Made by a program: the position numbers and the translations under genes. From the NCBI GenBank assembly GCA_022592445.1, contig JABYQR010000206.1, forward strand, positions 1-64,000: a stretch of DNA of 64,000 nucleotides. The letters run 5' to 3'. Source of the stretch: Cytidiella melzeri. Its lineage: Eukaryota > Basidiomycota > Agaricomycetes > Polyporales > Irpicaceae. The stretch's first letter is position 1, and the number at the start of each line of letters is the position of its first letter. Positions 47,457 to 58,208 of the stretch are shown here, piece after piece. The notes beneath the pieces were generated by a model. The model worked only from the letters and a program-made list of their open reading frames with translations, was not told where the DNA came from and did not search any database.

Positions 47457-50204
47457 ATGAACGCACTTCGCAGTCTCCTCGCAAGCGCAAGGCGCAAGGA
47501 CCCAACAGTTCTTGGGGGTTCAGTGGCTACCCTAGCTGCGCTGTTCGTCGTATGGAAGTGGGCTGCAAACCGTGAAGGAGAGACTCAGGGGAAGCTTATA
47601 ACCGACCTCAAGACCGTAGGCGACGAGGAATACGACGTGATCATTGTCGGTGGAGGTACGTCCTATCCGTGACATGTACTTACTGTGCAATTCACAACTT
47701 CAACTTGATTGCTAGGGACTGCTGGCTGTGTGATTGCCTCACGTTTGACGGAGGACCCGTCAATCAAGGTACTCTTGCTCGAGGCGGGACAAAGGTATGT
47801 CTGCGTTTTTGTTCGAGCTGTAACAGAATGTTCGACGTGCGGTGACATATATAGCGGTAAGGACAACCCAAATACACTCATCCCGTGTGCATATTTCAAC
47901 TATTGGAGGAGCGAGCATGATTGGGGGTTGTTCACGGAGCCACAGGAGCATGCTGCCAACCGCACAGTGTATTGGCCTAGGGGCAAGCAACTTGGAGGAT
48001 GTGAGTTGCGGTGGTTGTGCAGGTCACTCTTTGCGAAATTGCTGACATGGCGGTCTTGATAGGCACAAATTTGAACGCGGCAATGTCAGACAATCTGCGT
48101 ACTCCACGCAACATGGATGACTGACCGAATGCGTCCAGGTTCCATTACGGCGCACCATCTGACTACGACGAGTGGGCTGAGCTCCAGAAAGGGCAGCCAG
48201 GTGCACTTGGATGGTCGTATGCTGCAATTCATCCGTATGTCATTGATATCATTTGGATCTTGGACCAGCTGTGATTGAGCATATCGCAGATACTTTGAAA
48301 AATTCGAAAAGTATAATCCCAGCCAGGCCTGGCCAGATGTAGACCTTACTCTACGTGGGGCGCAGGGTCTCGTGCAAGGTAGGTGCCAACCAATACGTTA
48401 CCGTATATCCATTGAATACCTTTTCGCACAGTCGGCTACGGCGGTTATTGCGGTCCTTACACGAATGATTTCATCAAGGCATGCCGGGCTGCAGGCGTGG
48501 CGCATAGCCACGACGTGAATACGCATAGGGGAACCCTTGGGGTCACTAAGGTCAGTCACTATATTACTATTTTCTCAACACAAACGCTCATACATACTTA
48601 CGCTGCGTTCAGATCAGTAAGGCGATATCGGTACATTTTCGACGCTACTGAGGACTGACATTTTGTCTAGTGACGTACATTGACAATAAGGGTCAGCGCG
48701 TCACTGCAGAGCGCGCATACCTCACCTCGGATGTCCTGGCTAGGGACAATTTGAAGGTTGCCACGGGTGCATATGCGAACCGAGTATTATTCAACGGGGC
48801 CGGTCCATCAATTCGAGCTACGGGGGTTGAATACAGAGACGCAAGCGGTGCGCTATTCGTCTCGAGGGCACGCAAGGAGGTGGTTCTGTCGTATGTCAGC
48901 TAATCAGACTGTCAAAATCTTGTTATTCACGGGATTTCCTAGTGCTGGCGCCGTTCATACGCCTCATGTGCGTAAACCTTTTCGACTGACCGAGTTGCAA
49001 TGTTAATCCATCTCCCTAGATACTGATGTTGTCCGGTGTGGGCCCCGCTGACCATCTGCAGTCCGTGGGCATTCCAGTTCTGGCAGACCTTCCTGGCGTG
49101 GGTTCTGGTTTGAAGGACCATCCGGTCATCGACACAAGATACGCCAACAAATACTCTGACACAACAGACTTCCTGCGCCCAAAGACTCTCGCGCACAGAG
49201 TGCAGTTTCTGAAGGCAGTAGCGCAGTATCAACTCACGGGCACTGGCCCGCTTACTAGCCAGGTGTGTCACATCCTCAGTCACTTCTCCACATGTCTTGC
49301 TTAACGCCGTGTTTTCATCTTTGTGCAGGTGGCGGAGGCGGCAGCATTTTTGCGGACTGATGACTCGGTGATGTTCCCCTCCGAAAAATATACAAAGGAG
49401 GATGCTCCAGAAGACACTACCACAGGCAAGGCTGCTCCTGACCTTGAGTTGTTCTTATCCGCCACTGGATATAAGGACACTGGTCTGACTTTGTTCGACA
49501 ACCCTTCCGGGTATACGTTTGGTATGCATGCAGTCTGCCTCAGGTGTGTGTTACGTTCTCTGTTTGCATCACTCAAGCCTCTTAGGTCCCCATTACATTC
49601 CTGTTCATAGGCCGAAGAGTTCTGGCACGATCAGGCTGAAGTCAAAAAACCCCACCGACGCGCCTCTGATCGACCCACAGTAAGCAGCGAGCGTGTCCCC
49701 GTTCACGCCAAGTCTGACACGGTTACAAGCGATGTCGAGGATTACAACGACGTCAAGACACTTGTGCGGGGGCTGCGTCTTATTGATGACATCGTCAAGC
49801 AGGAGCCGTTGGCTTCTCGCATTGATCGCTCGGGAGACACCTATCCTGACCTTCAACACGACCTGTCTGGAAAGACCGACGCGGCCCTGGAACAATTCGT
49901 CAGGGAAAATGTCAGCACGCTGTACCATCCTGCGTGTTCTGCGCGCATGGCTCCTTTGGAGGATGGAGGAGTTGTGGACCCAATGTTGCGCGTGCACGGT
50001 ATTCCGAATCTGCGCATCGCGGACGCATCCGTCTTTCCGAGTATCGTCGCTGGACACACGGTGCGTACCATCCTTCCAAAACATAGTGGAGAGGAAGTTT
50101 TGACAGCTGATTCCTTCGGTTCGTAGACTGCACCAGTGTATGCGATTGCGGAGAAAGCTTCGGATTTGATGAGGAGAGATCTAAGTCCGGACTACAAAGC
50201 GTAA
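47457..50204 (+). CDS. GMC oxidoreductase, membrane-anchored
   Basis: Fifteen exons (47457-47655, 47716-47794, 47855-48000, 48063-48084, 48139-48234, 48290-48378, 48432-48550, 48613-48616, 48671-48890, 48943-48967, 49020-49262, 49329-49521, 49586-49679, 49730-50060, 50127-50204) give 645 aa in phase. Residues 18-35 form a hydrophobic anchor. The FAD site [19 protein letters not shown] follows at 59-77, with VLLLEAG after it. [17 protein letters not shown] and the second GMC signature [17 protein letters not shown] are present. The active site has His in [11 protein letters not shown] and a second His in [18 protein letters not shown]. Such enzymes oxidise alcohols and reduce O2 or quinones. 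The sequence is nearer the choline-dehydrogenase/alcohol-oxidase-like branch, and the substrate is unknown. Exon 8 is a 4-nt microexon (ATCA) needed to restore [16 protein letters not shown]. Confidence 0.92.
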
Positions 50205-50629
50205 GGTGATTGTACGATCTGTCTGTATGAATTCTGGTTTGGCACGTAGAGCGAGATTCACGCGTGCTATCGTCAGCAGTAGGGGCATTATCACATTTTC
50301 CGACATATGCAGCACACAATCGTCGTAGTTTGTAATTGTGACTACAGATAAGCGTCCTGCGTACTACGTCGGTTTACTTCGACGTACTTTGCCGACATCC
50401 TGGTAAAGCAGACCGGCGCTGTTCTATGGGCCTTGTGTGAACAAGTCCGCCAAAAATTGATAACCGCATAGCTACAATAGTATCTCGTTCGAAGGCTTCC
50501 CTGTCGAGTATCGGAAATGTTTTGTTCTGACGTGATGACAATGGCTCGACTCCAAAGTTGAAACACGCGCGAAAACTTGAAACTGCGGATTGAACTTGAT
50601 GTTTCCAACTTGAGAGATTCTCCTCCGTT

Positions 50630-50884
50630 CCTAACAAAGTGGAAGTTGTGTGCGAGGGGTAGAGGCTGTTAAGCTTCGAAGATGAGTCTTATTATTATTG
50701 CTGCTTCAGCAGCTCTTCAAGTTCCGCTCATCCGCTACCAAATTTTCGTCACTTGTCACATCCCCATCCGCTATGCGCTGACACATACAGTATAAGCAGA
50801 GCTGCTGGTGCAGCAAGAACAATAAGACTCATCTTCAAAGCTTAACAGCCTCTGCCCCTCGCACACAACTTCCACTTTGTTAGG
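50630..50884. mobile_element. Foldback/MITE-like element with long terminal inverted repeats
   Basis: The left arm (50630-50715) begins CCTAACAAAGTGGAAGTTGT. The right arm (50798-50884) is its near-perfect reverse complement, ending ACTTCCACTTTGTTAGG, with only a few mismatches and a small indel. The total is 255 bp with about an 80-bp loop and no coding capacity. No clear target-site duplication is seen: the left flank is CTCCGTT and the right flank is CAGTGG. It lies between the convergent GMC and phosphoglycerate mutase genes. Confidence 0.8.
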
Positions 50885-51531
50885 CAGTGGTTAAGATGCA
50901 GCAGTTGCCTGATTACCTGAGTTTGATAGTGCTTGCCTCATACTTACTTGTATATGGAAGTTGAAGTCTCGGTGCTGTATGATTCTGGTCTTTTGCTTAA
51001 TGCTATGGGGTGCTACATGGCTCGAGCTACATGGAAAACATGATTTCATAAAGCTACAGATATGATCAATCATGAGAGTATGGTATGCTATCTAGCCAAC
51101 ATCCATCAATAACCGTGCTACCTGGAGGGGTACTTGTATACCCGCTCCACTCCAACTACCAGAGCTACCCAACTCTCGATAGCAGCTGCCGTTTTTCCTG
51201 ATGGAGCGCGAATGATAGACCCACGATTTCGAGGCAGCAATGCATCACTGGGTTAGCCTGTACATGTAGTCAGTAATGTATATGGAACAAGGCCATGTCG
51301 TTACCGTGTATGATATGTGGACTGTTGTGGACGTTCGTTCCAAGCCACTCAGCATTAGAGCGTTTACGGACGTGGGCAACAAGCCGCAGCTTGAAGCATC
51401 TTATGTTCGTCTCTATATTGGTTGCATTCTATTCATACATGTGAAGCATATTGAAGGCGTCGTGTTACCCTAGGCTACATTCGAAGCATTTTGCGTTCTA
51501 TTTGTGGCACGTAAGTGCTTCTCTTCATTCT
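50885..51531. other. Intergenic region
   Basis: Lies between the foldback element and the 3' end of the phosphoglycerate mutase gene. Only short open frames are present and I see no motif. Confidence 0.5.
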
Positions 51532-53616
51532 CTATTCGTTCTTATCTAGAAGCGAGCGTCCAGACATTTCTATGTACAAGGAAAAAATTTAATTTAGCAA
51601 GCTGTTGATAACGATATCACAGAAAATGCTTACCCTCAGGTTTAGGCAAACCCTACATGGCAGGACAGGAAAAACGCGTCGTCAGTACAAGGCAGTCTCG
51701 GGTATGCTCCAAAAACGCACCATGATATCAAGGATGGTAGGGGCAACATCGCAGAGGGCACCCTCCTCTGTCTCTTCTCCCTCCGCGGGCTCCTTGTCCT
51801 CCAGGAACTTGAGCTTCTTAGGATCTCCGGTCATGATGAAAGGCACAGCGTTGGTGGTGTGCGCAGTATGCGGAGCACCCGTCTCAGGGTTGATCATCTG
51901 CTCGGCGTTTCCGTGGTCGGCAGTAATGAGTAGGATGTAACCAGCCTCTTGGCAAGCCTCGTAGACGGTGCCGACGGCCTTGTCGGTGTGCGAGATGGCC
52001 TCAACGGCAGCATCAAACACGCCGGTGTGGCCAACCTACATACACATCGTGAATATCGACCTCGATTGGCTGAAGCTCACAGGGGTGTGCACGTACCATG
52101 TCGGGGGGAGCGAAGTTGCACATGACGAATTCGTGATCTTTGTTGCGAAGGACCTCTGCGACCTTGTCTGCAACACCCTGTACGCTCATTCTTGGCTCTT
52201 TGTCGTACGTCGGCACCTTGGGCGATGGAATCATGTGGCGTTCTTCCGCCTCGAACTGCTTTTCCACACCACCGTTGAAGAAGAAGGTGACATGTGCGTA
52301 TTTTTCGGTCTCTGATTAAATTACGTAAGTAGAATGCAGCAGTGGTTTGGATGCGGACGTACCAGCGATGTGCGCCTGCTTGACCCCCTGCTTGGCGAGC
52401 CATTCGGCAAGGACATTGGTCATAGCCTGTGGTGGGAACGCTACAGGGAAGGGGAACTCCGCGTTATATCTTGACATAGTGGAGATGTGCTGTAGTGATT
52501 GAAGATGAACTATATGTTTTCCCGGAAGGATAAAAATGGACATACAAGATTCTTAGGAACATCAACTTCCATGGGCTTATCCGGAAGACCAAACACCGAG
52601 GCAATCTCTCGCATACGATCCGAGCGGTAGTTGAAGAAGAAGAGAGTATCATCGTCTGATTCGGCGTATTGGTACAATGAGCGCATATAAGTGACAGATT
52701 ACGTACCTTTAATCCTGCCCTCATCGCCATTCACGATTATAGGCTTCAAGAACTCGTCGGTTTCGCCCTTCTCGTAGCGCTCCTCGATGGCCTTCACGAG
52801 GTCTTCGCCTTTCTCTCCCTCTCCCTTGACAAGACCATCGACAGCGATCTTGACTCGCTCCCAACGCTTGTCACGGTCCATTGCGTAGTATCTGCCGACG
52901 GCGGTCGCTACTTGGCCATACCTCTCTTTTTCGATGAAGGCCAGAAGGTCCTTGGCATAGCCCGCGGATGACTTTGGTGATGTGTCACGGCCGTCACCAA
53001 AGAAGTGGACGTAGACGTGGGGAACGCCCTGTTCTTTGGCTGTCTCAAGAAGAGCATACAAGTGGTTGATGTGTGAATGAACGCCTCCATCGGAAACCTA
53101 ACAAAGTATTGTGAGCTAATGATCAGGTGCTGGTCATGAACACATACAAGCCCGAGGAGATGCAGACGGCCGTTACCGTCTTTGGCGTGCTTGCAGCTTT
53201 CGAGGATAACTTCGTTTTTGTGAAACTGCTTCTTTTTGATAGAGACATCGATCTTGACAATGTCCTGCCAGACAATCCGTCCAGCTCCAATGTTTAGGTG
53301 ACTTTAATTTCGCCGAGGTCAGTGTATGCGATCAGTCGTGAACTGGACGGTACTCACCCTACTTCGGAGTTACCCATGAGACCTTCGCTGAGACCAACTG
53401 ACACGCCGTGTGCGTGGAGCGTGCGGTGACTGTGGGTCTTTGCAATGCTGTCCATGTTCGTGGTATCTCCGGCGTCGATGGCATCGCCCTTCATGCCCTT
53501 TTCTGGTGCGATACCCCAGCCATCGTGAACGCTGCACGACCGGTTAGAAATCTTCGAGTGGGATATCCGAGGTTGCATACGCACATCAGGCAAACTTTGT
53601 TCTTGACTTCTACCAT
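51532..53616 (-). CDS. 2,3-bisphosphoglycerate-independent phosphoglycerate mutase
   Basis: Ten exons (53616-53585, 53531-53358, 53301-53148, 53097-52707, 52655-52546, 52489-52363, 52311-52097, 52035-51721, 51652-51634, 51569-51532) encode 524 aa in phase. The enzyme interconverts 3- and 2-phosphoglycerate in glycolysis through a phosphoserine and two metal ions. The N-terminal metal site is VHDGWGIAPEKG. The catalytic Ser lies in GLMGNSEVGHLNIGAGR. Substrate-binding segments are VSDGGVHSH, GDGRDTSP, RYYAMDRDKRWER and FNYRSDRMRE. The second metal set is in YAHVTFFFNGG, NFAPPDMVGHTG and ITADHGNAEQM. The C-terminus GLPKPEEMSGRSLLDKNE is recovered only with two tiny exons (19 and 38 nt); otherwise the protein would appear to stop early after ILDIM. 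The length and all motifs fit an active enzyme. Confidence 0.96.
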
Positions 53617-56110
53617 CTGCAAGGTTGGCTGAGACTTTGAACGTCGGTGAAAAGTTGTCAGAGGAATTTATAGTCGGAAAGCAAGGGCTTGGGCAGTGTG
53701 GAGCTGGAAGGAGAACGGTTCGCAGCCTGGAGTTGCCGCGAATGAAAGCATCTAAGCGCTCATCCAGTCGATTATCGCTCGTCGCCTACGTATACAATGA
53801 CCAATCCCGAGCAACGTTTGTTTGTTTACGAAAACGAGAAGTTTCGCTAGACAGAACTAAGAGAAAGCAGAGAGGCTTTTGCAGAGGTGGCAATCTCTGG
53901 TGGTGCACTAATGCGACTTTAGTGAATTGAACTGCTCTGAGAAGTTCGAAGACCAGCTTCAAGTTATCAATTGACTAGTCTTGCCCATTTAGAGGAAAGA
54001 TCACGGTCGTGTCTCTGGCTCGGGGCCAGCGAGTGACCTGCACGGTTTTAACCCGTCCAGCACCATTACACGTCTTCGCTGGCGTCCCCCCTGAGCTGCC
54101 ACAGATATTCAGAGCTATAAAACATATCTTCTTTGACATGCTCTGCTGCGAGTCCACTTTGGCACCTACAAACTATGCCTGATTCCCGATGGAGTGATCT
54201 TTATTGCAGGGTTGGCCGGGTATAGGGCTTGTGTTGAGTGCGGGAGGAGATTCAAGCCCCCAGCCTCGCCTGATCAGCTTAAGCCTACGTCCATTACATT
54301 CGAATATAACGATCCTACTACCATTGGATATCATTTCAATCTAATGCTAGGCACGAGGTGACAGGATAGTTAACTCGTACCTTGGACCGCATAAAATGTC
54401 TAGAAGACTCTCCACAATGGGGAGTGGTACAAGCGGGACATATTGCAGTTCTTCCCCTAGCGGCAGCGGCGAGCGCAGAAGACCTTTAGACTTGGCCTCA
54501 TTTTCGACTGCCAGCGATATTGCCTCATTAAAAGAGTCAGGGTTCTGCGGAACGGCCATTTCTGCTCTACATCTCTGTCAATATATGCTGAGCTCTGGTT
54601 TGGAAGCTTGGAGGCTTTACGTATCGTGTCTGTCCAGGTCTGTCGCACAAACGCCAGCGGCCTGTGACATATTCACGTGGTGTGACTGATCGTGCGCATG
54701 TCACGCACACATATAAAGCCGCGACAGACTGACAGCATGCGAGTCTGTGTTGCGAGCAGCCGCATAGACCTCGGGCTCACGCACAAATATTATCTTTTAG
54801 CTTCCGGAGGCAATGTATTTTGGGTAGCGAGGATCACTACGGACGCGGCTGTACACCTACTACAGCTTCAAATGCGAACCACCACTGGCAGGTGCCACTA
54901 ACGGTGGAGGACTGGGATTCATACAGCATCGGTGAGCTCCCGTTCTTCTGTTAAGAGTACGCATCGCCTCACACGTAGCCAGAGTTATAAGCGGCTATGA
55001 TACTTCGGGCGATGTGTCTGTCTTCTTGTTAGCACGTTGGTGTCTGCCAATTCGCCTTGTCACATTACACTGTGAGCGCTGTGTTGCAGAAATCTGCGTT
55101 CGCTGATCTCTGCGAGTTTAGGCAGGTGGTCTCTACAAGCAACTGAACTGCGTTGTCTCACAAACGTCCGTTTTACGTCAACTTGGGTCTCGTTGAAAAC
55201 AGTACGTGTTGCAAGCAAGACATAGTTGAAGGCCAGCAGCAACGCTGACTTCTCACATCGCCACACAGCTGTACATATTACTGTCCTCGCGTTTTATAGC
55301 CGTGGTGCAGACAGGACAGGATTACTCTAACTCTGCGTGGATAGATGGATTTTGCGGAGGATGCCGGGCAAGTGTCACTACCATATATGCGAGTCGCTCA
55401 ACTTCAGAGACGTTCCGAGCTGCGAACGCGCATCCTTTGGACGGCCTCACTATCCATTCATTCGCGTTATTATCGCAACATCCCTGGATACTTGCACGGC
55501 AAGACTCAGTATACGGCACGCGAAGAGTTGCCCCACTGAATTGCGATGCTGGCGCTATACATCGATAAACACAAGAGGGTAGTATGACCTGCCAAGTTGG
55601 ATATCTGGACATCTGGAATAACGCGAAACGCCAGGATCTATCTTCTCTTCCCCGCCAAAGAGCATCATTGGCCAGACATTGCAATTCAAGACGGGAGCAA
55701 TTGCTGACCCACTGCTGCAAGCTGAACGGCCAGCTGCACTCTGCAGCCACTATTGGCACTGCTAACTCTGCTTTGCATGAAGTACCGCTGCTACTCAATT
55801 TAGTCTCTTAGCCGCACCTCTCGACGCAGTTGTCGTAGATCTTGCGTCAATGGAACAGAAGACTTGCCTTCGCAGCGTGTTCAACACGAGGCGGTGGAAA
55901 AGGGATATACTCTAGATCTGGCCGCATCCCTGTTGCGTGCCATCTAGACCTGGTGACTCGGTGATGTTGGAAACATCTTCCTTATTACCTCAGGCGTTAT
56001 AACTACCCCGCTCGGGCTCTCTCAGTAACCCCCGTCTTCATGACTGGTGTCGTCTCACTCTCAGACACCCTGCCATTCACTGTATAATACACACTACTCC
56101 AATTTTCAAC
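53617..56110. other. Gene-poor region
   Basis: Upstream of the phosphoglycerate mutase gene and of the DnaJ gene. A possible small minus-strand frame is listed separately. A plus-strand stretch near 54231-54360 reads RACVECGRRFKPPASPDQL, a lone CxxC, without a start. An ACATATAAAGCC TATA-like site lies at 54708. The 158-codon minus frame at 55798-55322 has no recognisable features. Confidence 0.4.
54347..54559 (-). CDS. Hypothetical small protein, unrecognised
   Basis: The ATG at 54559 opens 70 codons: MAVPQNPDSFNEAISLAVENE, then KSKGLLRSPLPLGEELQYVPLVPLPIVESLLDILCGP. The composition is protein-like, with amphipathic helices and few rare runs. A GTACGA donor follows GGTCCAAG, so this could be a first exon, but I could not find the continuation. 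There is no signal peptide and no family I know. It could be chance. Confidence 0.25.
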   Translation of the reverse strand: MAVPQNPDSFNEAISLAVENEAKSKGLLRSPLPLGEELQYVPLVPLPIVESLLDILCGPRYELTILSPRA

Positions 56111-57615
56111 ATGCCTGAAGCTATCACAAAGACTGCTGGCTACTACGAGGTACTCCAGCTACAACCGGACGCCACCGATGATGACATTCGAGTGGCGTAC
56201 AAAAAATTGGCAAGTGGTTATGACCTCGAGAACAGCCTTCTTTTAACACAGAGCCTCAGGCATTGAAATGGCATCCTGACCGATGTCAAGACAACAAGGA
56301 CGAGGGACAGAAAAAGTTCGTTGAGGTAAGGCTGCTATGCAACGTAGAGTCTGGGAGGCTGACTCGGCTATGTGGTAGATCCAAGAAGCGTATCTGAGAC
56401 TGCTGGAAGATCGAAAGCGACATCGCAAGCACAAAAGCCGCAAAACTAAGTCTGGGTCTCAGCAGGTACCCAGTACCAGCTCTGCACCGAGCAGTACTCC
56501 TTCGACATGCGGCAGTACCATGAGCTCTCCTCATCGTAAGGGCTCACGCACAAAGGAGGGAAAGGCACTTAAGAACGAGTGCGTAATATGTGTCTAGTAT
56601 TCGCCGAGGAACTGACAGGTTATTCTAGGGAACAAGCTCACCGCCCTCCAGATCTTCCGCAGTCACCGCAGTCAACAACGACGAAGTTATCCCGCAATGC
56701 ATCATCCACAAACACCCATAGCAGCAAATCCGAGCATGTCGATTCATCTGAGGACGAGTAAGCATTCCATATCTGACTCATTTCCCGTTTCTGACCACCT
56801 ATACCGCAGGGAGGTGTATCCGAAGAAGCCTCATTTCACTCATAAGACCCCCACCCCTCTCGAAGACACCGATTATGAATTTGTCGATCTCGTCGATCTC
56901 GGCTCACCTCTTCATCCGTTGCGGTCTCCGAAATCCAAAGACAACGTGTCCAAAGACTGGATATTCCCTCTTCCGCTATCCCTCGAGGACCTCTACCAAG
57001 GCGTCTCGCAGCATTATCGCATCACACGCACGCTTCGCTCAGGTAGCACTCAAAGCGTGAAGATCGACATCAAAGTCTCGCCGAGCTGGCACACGGGCAC
57101 GCGCATCCGTGTTCCCGGAGTGGGAAACGAGAGGAAGGACGGCGGGTTCCAGGACATCGTCTTTCTCGTCGAAGTGGAGCCGCACCCAACGTTTACCAGG
57201 GACGGCGACGATTTGGTGGTCTCTGTCCAGGTTCCGTGGGCAGATCCACACACGAGGCCGTACCCAGCTGTAGAGAACACTGGATACCCCCCAGAGGAGG
57301 AAGAGGAGGTTTACCTGAAAGCGCTGGACGGCCAGGAATGTGCGCTGCCTATCCCACGTTCACTTGTGGAGGGTGCGGACGGCACTCGTATCAAAGGGGC
57401 CGGGATGCCTGTCCGTAAACATGGCAAGAACGTTGGAAAAGGTGATATGGTTGTCAAGTGAGTGATTCATTGGCTCGTCCGACCGTCACCGCTAAGGATC
57501 TGTGGCTTATGTGCGTCACTCCTCCAGATGGGAGTTCATCTTCTCAGAAGTAGAGAAGGGACATCAACGACCGACGTGGCGAACGTTCAAGCGAGCTATG
57601 CAGTTGAAGCTGTGA
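56111..57615 (+). CDS. DnaJ/Hsp40 co-chaperone, class II-like
   Basis: Six exons (56111-56209, 56260-56325, 56379-56578, 56629-56757, 56810-57457, 57528-57615) give 409 aa in phase. The J domain has [31 protein letters not shown], with HPD at residues 38-40, the signal that stimulates Hsp70 ATPase. A Ser/Lys-rich linker of about 110 residues replaces the usual Gly/Phe region, and there is no Cys-rich zinc domain. The C-terminal peptide-binding part starts with DWIFPLPLSLEDLYQGVSQHYRITR. It continues with VSPSWHTGTRIRVPGVGNE, IVFLVEVEPHPTFTRDGDDLVV and RIKGAGMPVRK...KGDMVVKWEFIF, typical of DnaJB1/Sis1-type folds. The first intron has a GC donor (GCAAGT at 56210). It is probably cytosolic or nuclear. 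Confidence 0.93.
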
Positions 57616-58208
57616 TTATGCATTAAATTGCTAAATTGCGGACTTCTGGTATGAATATGAGTTATATCCTCGGGACTTGGGTGACTTCCTTTCGAATGCA
57701 TAAAGTATGTTCTATGGACGTATGCAGCCCAAATGTTCCTGGGAGAGACTTGGTGTGTTGTACTAAACAATATGAGTGACCGGTATTACCCTACTGCTGT
57801 ATACGTGTCTGTGTCTACCTTGAGTCAATGCCTCATAATCTGTATTTCTAACCTTGTTTTGCGCGTTGCAACTCTTCTGCCACATCAGAGAAGACCGTGT
57901 TACATTGCGATTGAGTGCTGTCAGTACAAAAAGAAGTGGACAGGAAAGTATAGGTATACAAAAACACAGATTAGTTTTGTTGTCGTCAAAAGCAGCTGGT
58001 CAGGAAGAAGAGCGTGATACAGCTACAAGGTCGTAAAGAAGCAGAAAAGCACAAAAAAGTCGTGAATGGGTCGTCAACTGTTCGAAACAATAACCTAACT
58101 CTGACAGAAAGAATAAAGAAGCAAAGCGGTATTACACGACCATTTCCGAAGGTATATCCTAGTCTAAATGTCCAAAACAGATTCCGCGGAGGGTAAATGA
58201 AGAGGAAA
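57616..58208. other. Intergenic spacer between convergent genes
   Basis: The 3' regions of the DnaJ gene and the kelch/transmembrane gene. AT-rich, without an ORF I would support. Confidence 0.55.
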
